Of a stretch of 64,000 bases of DNA, positions 12,949 through 24,130 are shown piece after piece; position 1 is the first letter of the stretch, and the number at the start of each line of letters is the position of its first letter. The DNA is from Alnus glutinosa (Eukaryota; Streptophyta; Magnoliopsida; Fagales; Betulaceae). The notes under the pieces were generated by a model. That model was not told the DNA's origin. It did no database searches and saw only the letters and a program-made list of their open reading frames with translations. The stretch spans positions 3,677,001 to 3,741,000 of the forward strand of contig NC_084886.1 of the NCBI RefSeq assembly GCF_958979055.1, given 5' to 3'. A program made the position numbers and the translations under genes.

Positions 12949-13612
12949 TAAGTAAACGTCAAAATGGCATTAAATGCATAGGACCTGTCAGCACAAAATG
13001 TTGTTTTCCTGATTAGGACATCAGAAGCCACATCATTGAATTTATCCAATAATACAGCATTTGCTACTAATTGTAATTGGGATTGGGCGGAAAAATAGAC
13101 CTTCTAAAATTAAAAATGATTTTTCTTCTTTAAAAAAAATCAATTTTAAGATTTTTTTTTTTTTTTCAAAAATATGTTTTAAACATTTTTCTAATAACAA
13201 TTTTTTTTTTAAAAAAAAAAAATCATATTTAATCCTTAAATCTTTATCATATTTAAATTTAATTCTTGAATTTCTAATTTTAAGAATATAATCCTTTTAA
13301 GTTTTGCACAAATTTTAAGTTCACTCTGGGCTAAAGCTCACTAATTACGAGTAAGGCTCACACTTGAGTTCATTTTTCAGTAAGAATGCGATGCGAGCAA
13401 GAAGATAGAACTTAGAAGGCACAAATACCGTGAAATCCATCCACAACGTCATATTATCATATTAACACAACAGCACACCCAAATTCATATTATTAAATTA
13501 TATACCCCAAAGATACCTCAAGGGCATATCAGAGAAGGTATCCTTGGAAGCTTAGACACATATCATAATCACACGTAAAAAGAAAAAAGGAGTCGTATCA
13601 CAAGCGACTCTG

Positions 13613-16421
13613 TCAAGCTTTGAAGCAGACATCCCCATCACAGGCCCACCCTTCTTTGGGATTTTCTTCTCCCAATGAACCATCCTTGGGTCCTTTGTCT
13701 TCTTCCAAGGCACACTTGGGATGAAGATCAAAGTCGCACTCATCACAGTAGTAGGACCAGCCGTCTCCTTGCTCCTCGCACCCGTCACATGTATAGCTCC
13801 TACGGCGAGAGAGAACAAGCTCATGCTCCTCATGGAGTGAGTGTTTTAACTTCTCAGGCCACCCCTTTGCCATCTCTGCAAATTCTGCCTCGATCTCCTT
13901 CACTCGCTCTTCAGTGAAAGGGTAGGCATTGGCCCCATGACTCATGATGAGATCTCTAGCTTCTGTTGTGACGGTCTTGCCACTTGGTCCAATGGCAACG
14001 AGCATGGGGATACCAGAGACCTTAAAAGTGCGACTCAGTGATGCCTTCCTTCTGTCGCCAAAGGGAAGTGCTAGCCATGGCATTCCTGAAAAGAACTCAT
14101 CAAAGGACGCTTGGTCCCTGTCACTAGAGATGAAAATCACTTCAAATGCATCATCCTTTGCCTTTATCTTATGGTATGCTTCAATAAGTTTTGGTAGAAA
14201 CGCACGGCATGGCGGGCACCAATGTGCCGAGAAGTAAATAAGGATGTTCTTTCCCACTAAATCTGACACTGGAATCTGAAAAAAGGAAACAGGTAAATGA
14301 GGAAGAAAAGGAGATGCATGCTGCAAAGGGACAGAGAAAGTCCTCCGGCCACAGAGCACATAGAAGAGTATACCACATGTTCAACCAAGAAAACATGGAA
14401 CATCACAAAAGTTGGGCTAAAACATATGAAATAATAAATATGCTATTATGAAGTTTGCAGCAATGAATAAAATCATAGATTTTACCTTGACTCCATTTTT
14501 CCCAATGACAAAATCTCGATCTCCTGAAACCAATATTGTCTCAAGCGTTTGAGCTTCCCTTTTGGCCCTCTCTATCTCAGCAAGCTCTACAAACTTTTCT
14601 GGGGTGAATGGGTATGCCAGAACACCGTGTTCTTCAATGGCTTCAGCAACATTGGAATGAACAGTCTTTCCATCCGGCCCTATAATAACCACAGTGGGGA
14701 GGGTTGAGAGCTCAAAGTATCGAGCCAGCTTCTCACAGCCCTTGTCCTTCACGGGCAGTGAAAACCAAGGGATGCTTCTGAAACCTTGATTGAATGATTC
14801 CTCATCATCATCAAGCGGTATCAACACGACCTCAAAGCTCTCTCCCTTTGCTTTCAATTTTTCATAAACGTCAACAAGCATTGGAGTAAAATCACCACAC
14901 GACTTATATGAGAACAACGAGAAATACAGACCCACTGTCTTCCCCTCAAGTTCAGAGACAGGCACCTTGCACATTAAGAACAAATACAGATTAGGGGAGA
15001 GGAATAACATATTTCATGGACACGAACATTTTTATATAACAATCAATACCATCGAAATCCGAAAGTTACCTTGTTTCCATTAGATGAAATTACAAAGTCG
15101 CGTGAGCGGAAGACCAAGAGAGATCTCAAAGACTGATCCCTCCTGGCTGCTTCCTCTTGATCCTTCAGTTCTTTGATCCTTTCTTGTGTAAAAGGGTAGG
15201 CTTCAATTCCATACTCTCGAATGATCTCAACTCCACTGTCACTCACTACTTTCCCATCTTCACCAATGATTACAAGGGTAGGTATCCCACTAACCTTGAA
15301 CTCTTCATCCAAGCGATCACGTTTCTCTGAATCAGAAAATGGAATCGCAAGCCATGGCATTTTGGAGAAGTACGCTTTGAACGATTCCTCGTCCTCATCA
15401 GCCGAGATGAAAATAATCTCAAAATCACCTTTTGGAGAAAGTTCTTTGTACGCCTCGACTAAACTTGGGGTGAAATGGCGACAAGGGCCACACCATGATG
15501 CTGAAAAATACAAACAAAGATTCTTCCCCTTCAAGCTGTCAATTTTAACCTGTAAAATTCACAATTCGATAAATGATTCCCTCTTAACTCATATGACTAC
15601 AACTTCCCATATTCAGTCAATGGAGCAGCTCATCCAACCAAAAGGAAAATTTCATGAAAATTATGATAATGTTAACAAATTCATAATCCTAACAAACTTT
15701 TAATTGGTCTTCTAAACCATAATCGTGATTAAGTTGTGCATCAATGGGACTAGTAAATTGAGAGATGTAAGCTACAAAGTAGGTTACTGCTGCGATTTTT
15801 CTCAAAATTTCACTTGATAGCTGAATTTCATTACAAAGGGAAAAATTATTGAGCAGCCTAGCCTCGTCCAAAATAGACACAATATTTGCAATCAAACTAG
15901 AAAGCACTATAAGAAACAGGGTTCTACTGTAAATCTCAAGATCTTCATCAAAGAAATCCATGAATTAGCCATGATAGAAGTTCTTGCTCAGAAACTCTCT
16001 GTTTTTTTTTTTTCAAATGCTCTGTGGGTGTGATCGAAGAACTAATCAGATCAGAAAATACCCAAATTTCTCAACCGCTCTTCGAAAAAAAAAAAATTAT
16101 GAAAAGGAAAAAACCAAGCACCAAGGCGTCTAATCAAATCACCTTATAATCAGGGGATGACCTGATCACAAGCTCAATTTACTTAAACAAACCAACAACA
16201 AGGCTAACAAAAAGTGCCTCAGTGTGTGTGTACTTCATCAACTTTCCCAGCCCCCAGATCCCATATTTTCCAGAGAAAATGGAAATTCAACGAGAAAACT
16301 CAAATACCTGATCGCCGTTGTTGCGGACAAGAAAGTCCCTCTCCGAAGAAGAGAGGAGCGAGCGAAAGTCAAGAACATCCCCGTTGTTGATCTGGGTCAC
16401 GCTTTCTTCACCACCCGCCAT
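13613..16421 (-). CDS. NRX1: Nucleoredoxin 1, tandem copy B
   Basis: Same role as copy A: redox repair of oxidised protein thiols in cytosol and nucleus. Exons on the minus strand are 16308-16421, 15070-15549, 14486-14965 and 13613-14275, all phase 0, giving 578 residues, the length I recall for Arabidopsis NRX1. Domain 1 carries WCGPC at 57-61, domain 2 reads SYKSC at the same site (217-221), domain 3 carries WCPPC at 377-381, and the C-terminal DC1-type zinc motif shows CDGC, CDEC and HPKC. The second and third exons are again 480 nt each. The start [10 protein letters not shown] lies 86 bases downstream of a TATA-like box on the minus strand. The 758-bp first intron is longer than the others and carries an open stretch (see separate entry). 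Copy B is probably nearer the ancestral form by length, which is an inference only. Confidence 0.93.
15689..15961 (-). other. 90-codon open stretch inside NRX1 copy B intron 1
   Basis: An ATG-to-stop stretch of 90 codons lies on the same strand as the host gene, wholly within intron 15550-16307. It starts [20 protein letters not shown] and contains a hydrophobic segment. I recognise no family and see no promoter or splice signals of its own. It may be chance. It is listed because it is the longest open stretch in the two gene introns and has balanced composition. Confidence 0.15.
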
Positions 16422-16506
16422 TTCTTTCTCTTCTCAGTGTGCGTCAAAGTGCTGCAAAAGAAGCTCGGTGTTAACGAGTCCGTTGCAAAAGCACTCACGT
16501 TTCACA

Positions 16507-16515
16507 TATTTATAG
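16507..16515 (-). promoter_or_regulatory. TATA box of NRX1 copy B
   Basis: The minus strand reads CTATAAATA, a good plant TATA element, 86 bases upstream of the start codon at 16421. This would place the transcription start near 16475-16480 and leave a short 5'UTR. Assigned by position and consensus. Confidence 0.55.
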
Positions 16516-16529
16516 GGGGAATCAGAAAA

Positions 16530-17137
16530 GCTCCGGCATCTAGAATTTTCTTTTCTTGGTGTCGAAGAAAAGAAATTAAGCCCTCTTAAGCTCCGCGTAG
16601 GAACCACGTGGAGTTGGACACGTTGACCAATTGGGGTCGATGGCTCATGTTTCCATGCAGAAGCATAATAATAAGGTTTGTTTGGCAACAAAATTTTGGA
16701 TAAGGAATATAATTTTGATTATATTTTTTAAAAATATAAATTATATTTTATTCAATTTTTTTTTAAAAGTCAAATCTCAAAATTCGTAAATAGAATAAAA
16801 ATTTAATTATAATTTCAAAAATTCAACACCCGAACACACCATGAAACTGGCACAAATGCCCTCCCGTTTTTCTTTTTGCGATGCTTTGGCTCCATATGTA
16901 TCAGTTGCGATTGAGTGACTTGAGTCGCATGCAATTTCCAACGGAAAATGCTCCTTTCTTTTTTCCTTTTTTTTTTCAAAAAAAAAATATATAAAATAAA
17001 ATATTGTTGAAACAAATTTCAACAACATATAGAAAAAGACAAAACAAAAACAAACTACCGACTCAATAACCTAATCAAGATAAACTACAACCACCTCATA
17101 GCCAAAAAAATAACTAAGGTAGAAGTCATTTAGGAAT
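16530..17137. other. Intergenic upstream of NRX1 copy B
   Basis: Promoter-side sequence of NRX1 copy B, grading into AT-rich DNA. CACGTGG (a G-box core) is present near 16606-16612, about 190 bases upstream of the start codon, and could be a bZIP/bHLH site. No gene was seen. Confidence 0.4.
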
Positions 17138-17513
17138 AGAATAATGATTCAATGTCACTTAAATATACAATTTTTTACCACCTTGCCTATATGGCAAGGT
17201 GGTTCCCCACTACTTTTTGAGTTTTTTATTGAATAATGATTCAATGCCACCTAAATATACAACTTTTCACCACCTTGCATATGTAGCAAGGTGGTCCCCC
17301 ACTACTTTTTGAGTTTTTTTATTTTTTAAAAATAAATTAAAGTGGGGGACCACCTTGCCACATAGATAAGGTGGTGAAAAGTTGTATATTTAGGTGGTAG
17401 TGAATCATTGCTCTTTTTCATTTTTTAAAAATAAATTAAGGCAGGGGACCATATTGTCACATAAACAAGGTGATGAAAAGTTGTATATTTAGGTGGTAGT
17501 GAATCATTACTCT
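17138..17513. mobile_element. Compound MITE: four arms, two direct then two inverted
   Basis: The phrase AATGATTCAATG...CACCTTGC occurs twice in direct order (from about 17143 and 17227) and then twice in inverted order ending ...AGTGAATCATTGC and ...AGTGAATCATTAC (about 17340-17415 and 17420-17513). The arms share CTAAATATACAACTTTTCAC and the palindrome CCACCTTGCCATATGGCAAGGTGG in variant forms. This is two nested or rearranged copies of one hairpin MITE. A fifth, solo arm lies at 19313-19405. Confidence 0.6.
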
Positions 17514-17804
17514 TTAAGAATTTGCATGTCAATTGTCAAAGCTGCAGCCAACTAAAATAAATAAAACTATCCGAAATAAGAGAACCCCTTTAAACTTAGA
17601 TGATTAAATCCGGTTCGGCTTCCAACGAAACTGAACAGACTATGAAACAACTTATATCTAGTCCAGGCAAAGGAGATCTCCAATACAGGCAAAGAGTTTG
17701 AAGCCCAAACACTTTGGATTAAGTTGTAAATAACAACACCTAGCCAAAACAAAAAAAAAAAAAAAAAAAAAAGTTTCAATGGAGGTGAGGCACTGGAAAA
17801 TGCT

Positions 17805-18015
17805 CCTCTTAGTCCTGGTGCAACTTTTATTACAATTTTTTTATAAACTAATTCAATATTTTATAATTTATAAAATAATTAATATTGTATGGTTAATAAG
17901 CCGGTCACTAACTAACTAAATTGACAAGTTAAATTTTTTATTTAATTATTTTACTAATTATAAATTGTTATATCAATTTATAAGAAAATTTGTAGTACAA
18001 GTAACATTACTCATT
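17805..18015. repeat. Inverted-arm repeat, ACTACAA-type family
   Basis: The left arm GCAACTTTTATTACAATTTT and the right arm TTATAAGAAAATTTGTAGTA form an imperfect inverted pair. Similar arms and the phrase AATTTATAAGAAAATT recur at 24487-24690, with more distant relatives near 56425-56560 and split around the L1 at 58437/60360. It looks like an old MITE family. Confidence 0.4.
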
Positions 18016-19004
18016 CTTAAAACATGACTGAGTGTCTGTTGCAGATATGCCAAACCGACATATTTAAGAAATATTTAAACAAATTGAGATGTCACCGTGA
18101 TTAAGAAAGTGTTAATTATATTTGTGCTATACATTAAAAAGGCTAATCAATTTATAGAAAAGATTACTCATACTTCTCTCAAATTAACACTCAATTTGTA
18201 ATGCTTTCCATAAATTAAAGATTGCATCAATATCGTCTCAAACTACCGAAAAATTGTAATGTATTCCCAAATAACAAAAATACTCTCAATAAATAATTAT
18301 AAAAATAGTTCGGCACCCCTCAACTTTTTTCAAGCCTCTTTAGAACTAGCACAACTGAAAATCATAATGTCATATGCCAAAAGGAGATGAGAGATAGAAT
18401 GCCCTTGTCTACTAATCTTAATACCATGCAAATTGTTGAGGGATTCGTCTTTGAAGATTAATCTAGGCAAATAATTCAGACCCAATAATGAATAGGAAAT
18501 GTGACAGGGGCCTCCCAATCCCTATGTTTTTTAACACAAAAGTCAATTTCATTGAATTTTTATTTTTTTTATTATTATGGATTTAATTATTTTATTTACC
18601 TTCTCTTTTTCTACAAGTATTTATTTCCATACTATGATTAGATTTACTTTTACTAGAAATATGTTTATTTTCTCTACAAACATTTTTTTACTATATATAG
18701 GTGAGTTTGCAATATAATAAATAACAATTGAATTATTTATCAAATCAGATAATTTTTTCAAACACTCTGCATAATTTATTATTCTTTATGCATTAAGACT
18801 TTTTTTTTTTTTTTTTTTATCTTTTAATTAGAAGACTCTACTACCAAGTCTTCCACTACCACTGCGTCACCCTCCCATAACCCTTGGTTGGTCTGAATTT
18901 ATCAAAAGGTGATCTATTTAACATGACAGAGAAAGAGGTAGTTGGAATGACAAGTAAATTTATTAATGACTTGTGATAAAAGTTAGAGTACCTGACCGTT
19001 TTCT
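18016..19004. other. AT-rich gene-free stretch
   Basis: I see no coding sequence, RNA gene or bounded repeat here, only low-complexity AT DNA with T-runs (for example near 18800-18818). Confidence 0.5.
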
Positions 19005-19013
19005 TTAAATTAT

Positions 19014-19195
19014 GAGAAATTATTCATACACTCATTTCTCACAACAGTCCCACAACAAGCTGATGTGGCTGGTAATATTTTATTACTTTTTTACAAAAAG
19101 AAAACAAAACAAAACAAAAAAAATAATAAAATATTACTAGCCACGTCAACTTGTTGTGAAACTGTTGTAAGAAATGAGTGTGGGGATCATTTCTC
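19014..19195. mobile_element. Mutator-like MITE, copy 2, with 9-bp target duplication
   Basis: Same family as 11290-11470: it runs from GAGAAATTATTC to GATCATTTCTC, with the shared core CCCACAACAAGCTGATGTGG and inverse. Perfect 9-bp target repeats TTAAATTAT lie at 19005-19013 and 19196-19204. This copy has one cleaner arm (ACACTCATTTCTCACAACAG), so it helps define the family consensus. Confidence 0.82.
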
Positions 19196-19312
19196 TTAAA
19201 TTATATAACAGAGGTGAATGCAACGTGGCTTCTTTATTGCCATCAATTTGGTATCTTGGCGATTTGGTAGGACGTTTATATTTAAGAAATAAAAAACAAG
19301 AGTAATAAACAT

Positions 19313-19405
19313 TAGAGTAATGATTTATTGTCATATTTTTATACAATTTTTTATATCTTGCTTATGTGGCAAGGTGGTCCTCTACTACTTTTTGAATTTT
19401 AAAAA
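19313..19405. mobile_element. Solo arm of the 17138-17513 MITE family
   Basis: AGAGTAATGATTTATTGTCA, then a TATACAATTTTT-like stretch, then ATGTGGCAAGGTGGTCCTCT and ACTACTTTTTGA match one arm of the compound MITE. No partner arm is present, so this is a deleted copy. Confidence 0.55.
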
Positions 19406-20147
19406 TAAAAATAGAAAAATGATCAAAACACTCACAATGCACAACAATAACGCAATAAAGTTTAATAATTTTTTTATAATCATTGTTACAAGAAAAAAAA
19501 AAAATCAATTTTTAATAGATGTCCTGTTATCTTTGTGAAATATTTAAGAAATATTTATGTGGTATGTACGAGTAATACTAAAAGTCCTTATTATATATCT
19601 TCAGAAATAATATAATTTTTAAAATTACAATTTAATTTATGATAAATTACTATTAAATTTTGATAATATAATTTTAAAAGCTTTGTTATTTGTAGAGAGA
19701 CACAAAAATAATACAGGAAAGATTTTTAAAATTACTCTATACATATGTAGCATTACTCTGCGACAATATTGTTATTGCTTAAGTAAATCTAATCCTCTCA
19801 TTCTCTTTTCCATTCAAATTCAGAGGAGTAAGTATCATCTCGTTTAACTCTTTTATTTCATTTTATTAGATATATATTGTAATGTATGAAACAAAAAATT
19901 TAAAGACGAAAATATCCTGCCGAACACATGATGTCATGGGAATATTATATGCTTGCGCAAGCGGATAGAATCTTTTTTGTAACCGAGGTCAATATATTAC
20001 TTGTTTTTTTGGGGATAGTACCACTTTGCTTGTTTGGTCGGCAATTCTAATCTTATCCGTAATTGTTTTTGGTCTTTCTTTAATGGCCTTGTTTGAAAAG
20101 GATAAGAACGGAACAGAATAGGGAATTTTTACTGTGAGTTTTTACTG

Positions 20148-20193
<46 letters not shown>

Positions 20194-20689
20194 ATTTTTT
20201 ATTTTTTTTATATATATATTTTTCGATAATAATCAATATTAAAAAAAAAAAAATTTCCTTTTTATATCACATCAATAATTTTTTATTACTATTCAAATAA
20301 ACAAATTAATTACAATACAATTTTTTTTTTTCACTTTTTCATATAATTTTTTTTTTATTTTATATCACATTAATTTTAAAATTAATAATTCACTTATTCT
20401 ATTTTATACATGCATTTACCAAATAAAATATCTTATTTTATTTGGCTTTTCAATGGGAAAAACGTGTTAAAGATCCCTGGTGACATGTCGCTCAATGTTC
20501 AAATTTTGTCAATTTACTTCCTAAAGTTTTCGTCTTTATTAAATATATAATTTATTCTATTTTTTTTTCCTCTCTTTCTCTATCCTCGTTTTTCCTTCTG
20601 CATTTTTTCTTGTTTTATACCAAAAATTATTATTATATTGGTAGAATATGCTACAGTTTACTGTAGCAATTTGATGAAAAGCCTTTATT
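19406..20689. other. AT-rich gene-free stretch with (TA)n
   Basis: Contains a (TA)n tract at about 20153-20190 and many T/A homopolymers. No coding sequence or bounded element was seen. Confidence 0.5.
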
Positions 20690-20862
20690 TTTAAGAGAAG
20701 TGATTCACAGGAAAATCGTCTCATGAACGACTCTTTTTATTAAAAAATAAATTTTTAATAAAAAAGTGACCTCTAATATCAAATTGGATGTCACTTTTTT
20801 ATTATCACATCCAAAGTCACTTTTTATTAAAAATTTATTTTTTATCAAATCATTTTCCTATT
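20690..20862. repeat. Inverted repeat, MITE-like
   Basis: TTAATAAAAAAGTGACCTC and GTCACTTTTTATTAAAAATT face each other around a short AT centre, with AGGAAAATCGT/AATCATTTTCCT near the ends. Probably an old MITE; no clear target duplication. Confidence 0.35.
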
Positions 20863-21128
20863 TTTAAAGGCTTTGCCGAAGAAAATAAAGTATAACATAA
20901 AAGTTAAATAAACCTATTATCAATTTTTTTTGAGGGAAAATAAACCTATTATCATTAGTTTAAAAGTCATGCTAGAAATGCTATAATATCCAATTAAAAC
21001 ATTGCAGGTATCATAATGGTACAAACTAGCATGTCCAATCAACAAATGAACACTCTAACTTGCCATGTAATGCTGCATCATCATCGTAATTTTAAAATAA
21101 ATAGACAACAAAGCACTCAAATAATGCA

Positions 21129-21333
21129 GGGAAATGATTTATGGGGGACAACAAACCGTCACCCACAACCACCTTCTTGATTTTTTAATATGAAAAAAAA
21201 TCAAAATATGTCATTTGATGATCACATCAAAGGACATATTTTGTTTTTTTTTTTTTGTTTTTTTTTTATTTATTATTAAAAAATTAATAAAAGGGTGATG
21301 GGGACAGTAAACCGTCCATATGTATCATCTCCC
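21129..21333. mobile_element. MITE with GGGAAATGAT termini
   Basis: The left end GGGAAATGATTTATGGGGGA with ACAAACCGTCACCCAC faces the right end GGGTGATGGGGACAGTAAAC ... CATCTCCC as a diverged inverted repeat of about 40 bp. Flanks AATAATGCA and AATAGTGCG could be a decayed 9-bp duplication (7 of 9). Related by ends to the GAGAAATG MITEs elsewhere in the window. Confidence 0.5.
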
Positions 21334-21689
21334 AATAGTGCGTTTTTGTTGGAACCCAACCTTTTGGGTTATTTGCTGTCAAATTTTTGTTAACAGTAAT
21401 GATGATGTGCCATGCTGACGTGATTTTACGTGACAAGTGTGTTCAGGTATTAAAAAATTAACAAAATTATGATGAAATGTATTATTTAATAAGAGATGTC
21501 TTTTATACATATATTTGAAATTTATGTATGTGATATTCATTTTATATACATGAATCACACATTAAATGTGAATGTGTGTATATATATATCATTAACCAAT
21601 TGATAAATATTAGAACCTTAAAATTCACAAAAATTTAAGCTTGTGATTTGACAAAAAGAGATACACAGGGACCTTTGTGTCTATCTTCT

Positions 21690-21693
21690 CTAA

Positions 21694-21731
<38 letters not shown>

Positions 21732-22740
21732 TTTTTATTTTTATTTTTTAACTTAAAAAAACCTTCTTCATTGCCAGAGCAAACGCCCGGAGACCACACA
21801 AAGAGTTACAAAGATCAGAACAAATACACAAATCAAAGAAAGAAGGCATAAACAGCCGTCCGAAGGCGAAGCTAAACCAAGGCTGAAAGGCCGAAGGTAG
21901 CGACTAGAGGTAAAGAACCTCTAACCACAAAGCCAGGGGAAACCCTAGCTTAAAGCAGCTACCGAAAACCGGTAGACTGTGAAACAAGTTAAGAATATAC
22001 AACCAAAACAAGTAGAAGCTCAGGAATACAAGCACAAGAAACAAACAGCCAGAGAAACCAGCGCGTGCAGATCACACGACGTCTCCGGGAACCCCCCCCA
22101 TCAACGGACGACCACCAGAAGTCCAGATCGACACCTTGCGAAGCCGGAAAAACAAGCCATAACCCGCACGCGCGAGGGAAGGAAGGAAGACCCCCGGCGT
22201 GTGCTGATCACGCGCCGAACAGGAGAGAGTTGCACGGTTCTGCCAGGTGACCATCGAGACCGGAGAGGGCCGAAGACCGCAATAGGAAGGTTCTTGTTGA
22301 AAAAAAACCAACCGAGGTTAATAGATCTAACTTTGAACAACAATTCCGTCGCCATTCTCCAACACCCATCTATCTCCACGAACCAGAAACCAAAAGCCTC
22401 TGCTTGCACCAACAAAAACAAAGCAAAAAACAAAAGAAAGAAAAAACAACAAAACAAAACAGCCTCCACCATTGGGAGGAAGAAACTCCGACAGCCGTAA
22501 AGGCTCGGAGACAAATAACCACCACTGGAAAAACACCCAGGGGGAACAAAACCCTGGCCCTAGCGGCCAAGGGAACCAAAAGCCAAAAAACAAAACCGGG
22601 AGGAAGAGGCGTGAGGCCTCCCCCCCTGGAAGACAAGTTTCACTCTAAACACTCGCTCTCTAGAAAACTCTCGGACTTTCTCTCTCTTGAGAGGAAAATT
22701 GTCCCTTCACTGGTTTGTAATTTTAAAAAAGGGTTTGTTT
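21690..22740 (-). mobile_element. Non-autonomous non-LTR-like repeat A (GC-rich head, A-rich tail)
   Basis: Read on the minus strand, this about 1-kb unit has a GC-rich head with the dyad GGAGGCCTCACGCCTCTTCC, a middle with several GCGTGTGATC-like words, and a 3' end TTAAGTTAAAAAATAAAAAT followed by (TAA)n. The A-rich tail and 5'-to-3' polarity fit a LINE-derived non-autonomous element. It carries open stretches in several frames but none with a recognised domain. Its 5' border and target repeat are not clear. Confidence 0.45.
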
Positions 22741-22811
22741 CTTTATACTGATACAATGGATTTGTGGAAGAATAAAAAAGTCTTATTGGAGGATATTCGA
22801 CAGTTTCTTTT

Positions 22812-23778
22812 TTTTTTGAACTAATAGTATGTGCTATTATAACATATGAAAGCTCACAGGCTACATCATGAGAAATGAGGGACATACCTCCCACACTCTT
22901 AAGCTAGAAGGATCTAGCTTAAAAAACAATTACCTATGCAGAATCTCAAATTTTACTAAAATTACAAATCAGCCCCCTAACAAATAAAATTCCAGTAAAA
23001 CTTGAGCCACACATAAGCAACTGTATATAGTAACTAGAGAATACACAAACACATTTAACAGAAATTCAACCCAAGTCGTTGGAGGAGGGCACTGTCGTCG
23101 CTGGAGACCGGCGCGTGTACAACACGCGCCTCCCCCAAAGCTGCCAAACAACAGATTAGCCACCCAGTGCCCGGCCATCGCCTTTGCACGGCGAAAAACG
23201 ACGGAGCAAGACCTCCACGCGCTGGTCGAAGAGAAGACTTCCCTGGCGGGTGACGATCACGCGCCGGTCACTGATGACCCCTACGGCCGGAACAAACAGC
23301 GGTGGAACTAGAAAACACAGGTGAACCCATCTGAGCGGCGTGTGTCTCTAAGAAGCCGATGGATAAGTGTAGATCTAGCATCAAAAAGTTGAACAGATTA
23401 GGCACAAAAACGCTCCACCGGCGAGACGAAACGATAACAAAACTCTCCACCGAACGCCTCGAGATGAACCTCCTGCCAGAGAAAACGAGAAGAAGGAAAA
23501 GAAAAACCAACCAAAATCAACATAAAACTCCAGAGCCCAAAAGACTCAGAGAACTAAAACTCCACAACCTAAAAACTGGGAGACAAACTATCATTCCCAT
23601 GGTACACACCATGGAGGAAACAAAAGACTCCATAGCCTAAAAGACTAGGAGGCACCACCACTGAGGAAGGGAGGCGTAGAAGCCTCCTTCCCGGCGAACA
23701 TCAAACTGCTTGGCTATTTTCTTGTTCCGCGGGTTGAGAGAGAGTTCTGCCCTTTTTGAGGTAGATTTGATTTATTTC
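22812..23778 (-). mobile_element. Non-autonomous non-LTR-like repeat B with 14-bp target duplication
   Basis: Minus-strand unit of the same family as repeat A: head dyad GGAGGCTTCTACGCCTCCC, GCGTGATC and GCGCGTGTTGTACACGCGCC words, and a 3' end TATTAGTTC followed by A10. The target repeat TTCGACAGTTTCTT occurs at the tail side (about 22798-22811) and at the head side (about 23777-23790). The unit sits just downstream of the head of repeat A. No intact protein domain was found, so it would depend on another element's enzyme. Confidence 0.5.
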
Positions 23779-24130
23779 GACAGTTTCTTATTGGAGCATA
23801 TACGACAGTTTCTTTCGTGTGAACGCTTTGACCCACCTTGGACATGGTTTCTTGAATAAAATAAAAAAACCTTTGGCATGGTTTCTTTAATAGCACATGG
23901 TTTCTCCACTAATCTTCATCATCGCTTACATATTATTTTTCCCCATTTGTTGAGATTTTGGACATAGCTATGCGATAGCTGTCTAATGGTCAAGAATCTC
24001 GAGATTATGTAGCCCTTTAATTGAGTAGATTCTTATAGCCATCTTAATTCAAAATAAAGATGCTGTCATAAAAGAATATAAATTTTTATAAGAAAAATGT
24101 TACACATATTTTTATTCTTATATATTCGTA

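Noticed and set aside
13552-15703. Plus-strand and alternate-frame open stretches over the NRX1 copy B exons
   Set aside because: They are shadows of the real minus-strand exons, which splice perfectly into a known family.
21979-22636. Overlapping open frames of 80-170 codons on both strands
   Set aside because: They lie within the GC-rich non-LTR-like repeat A, overlap in several frames, and show no known domain; best explained by base composition.
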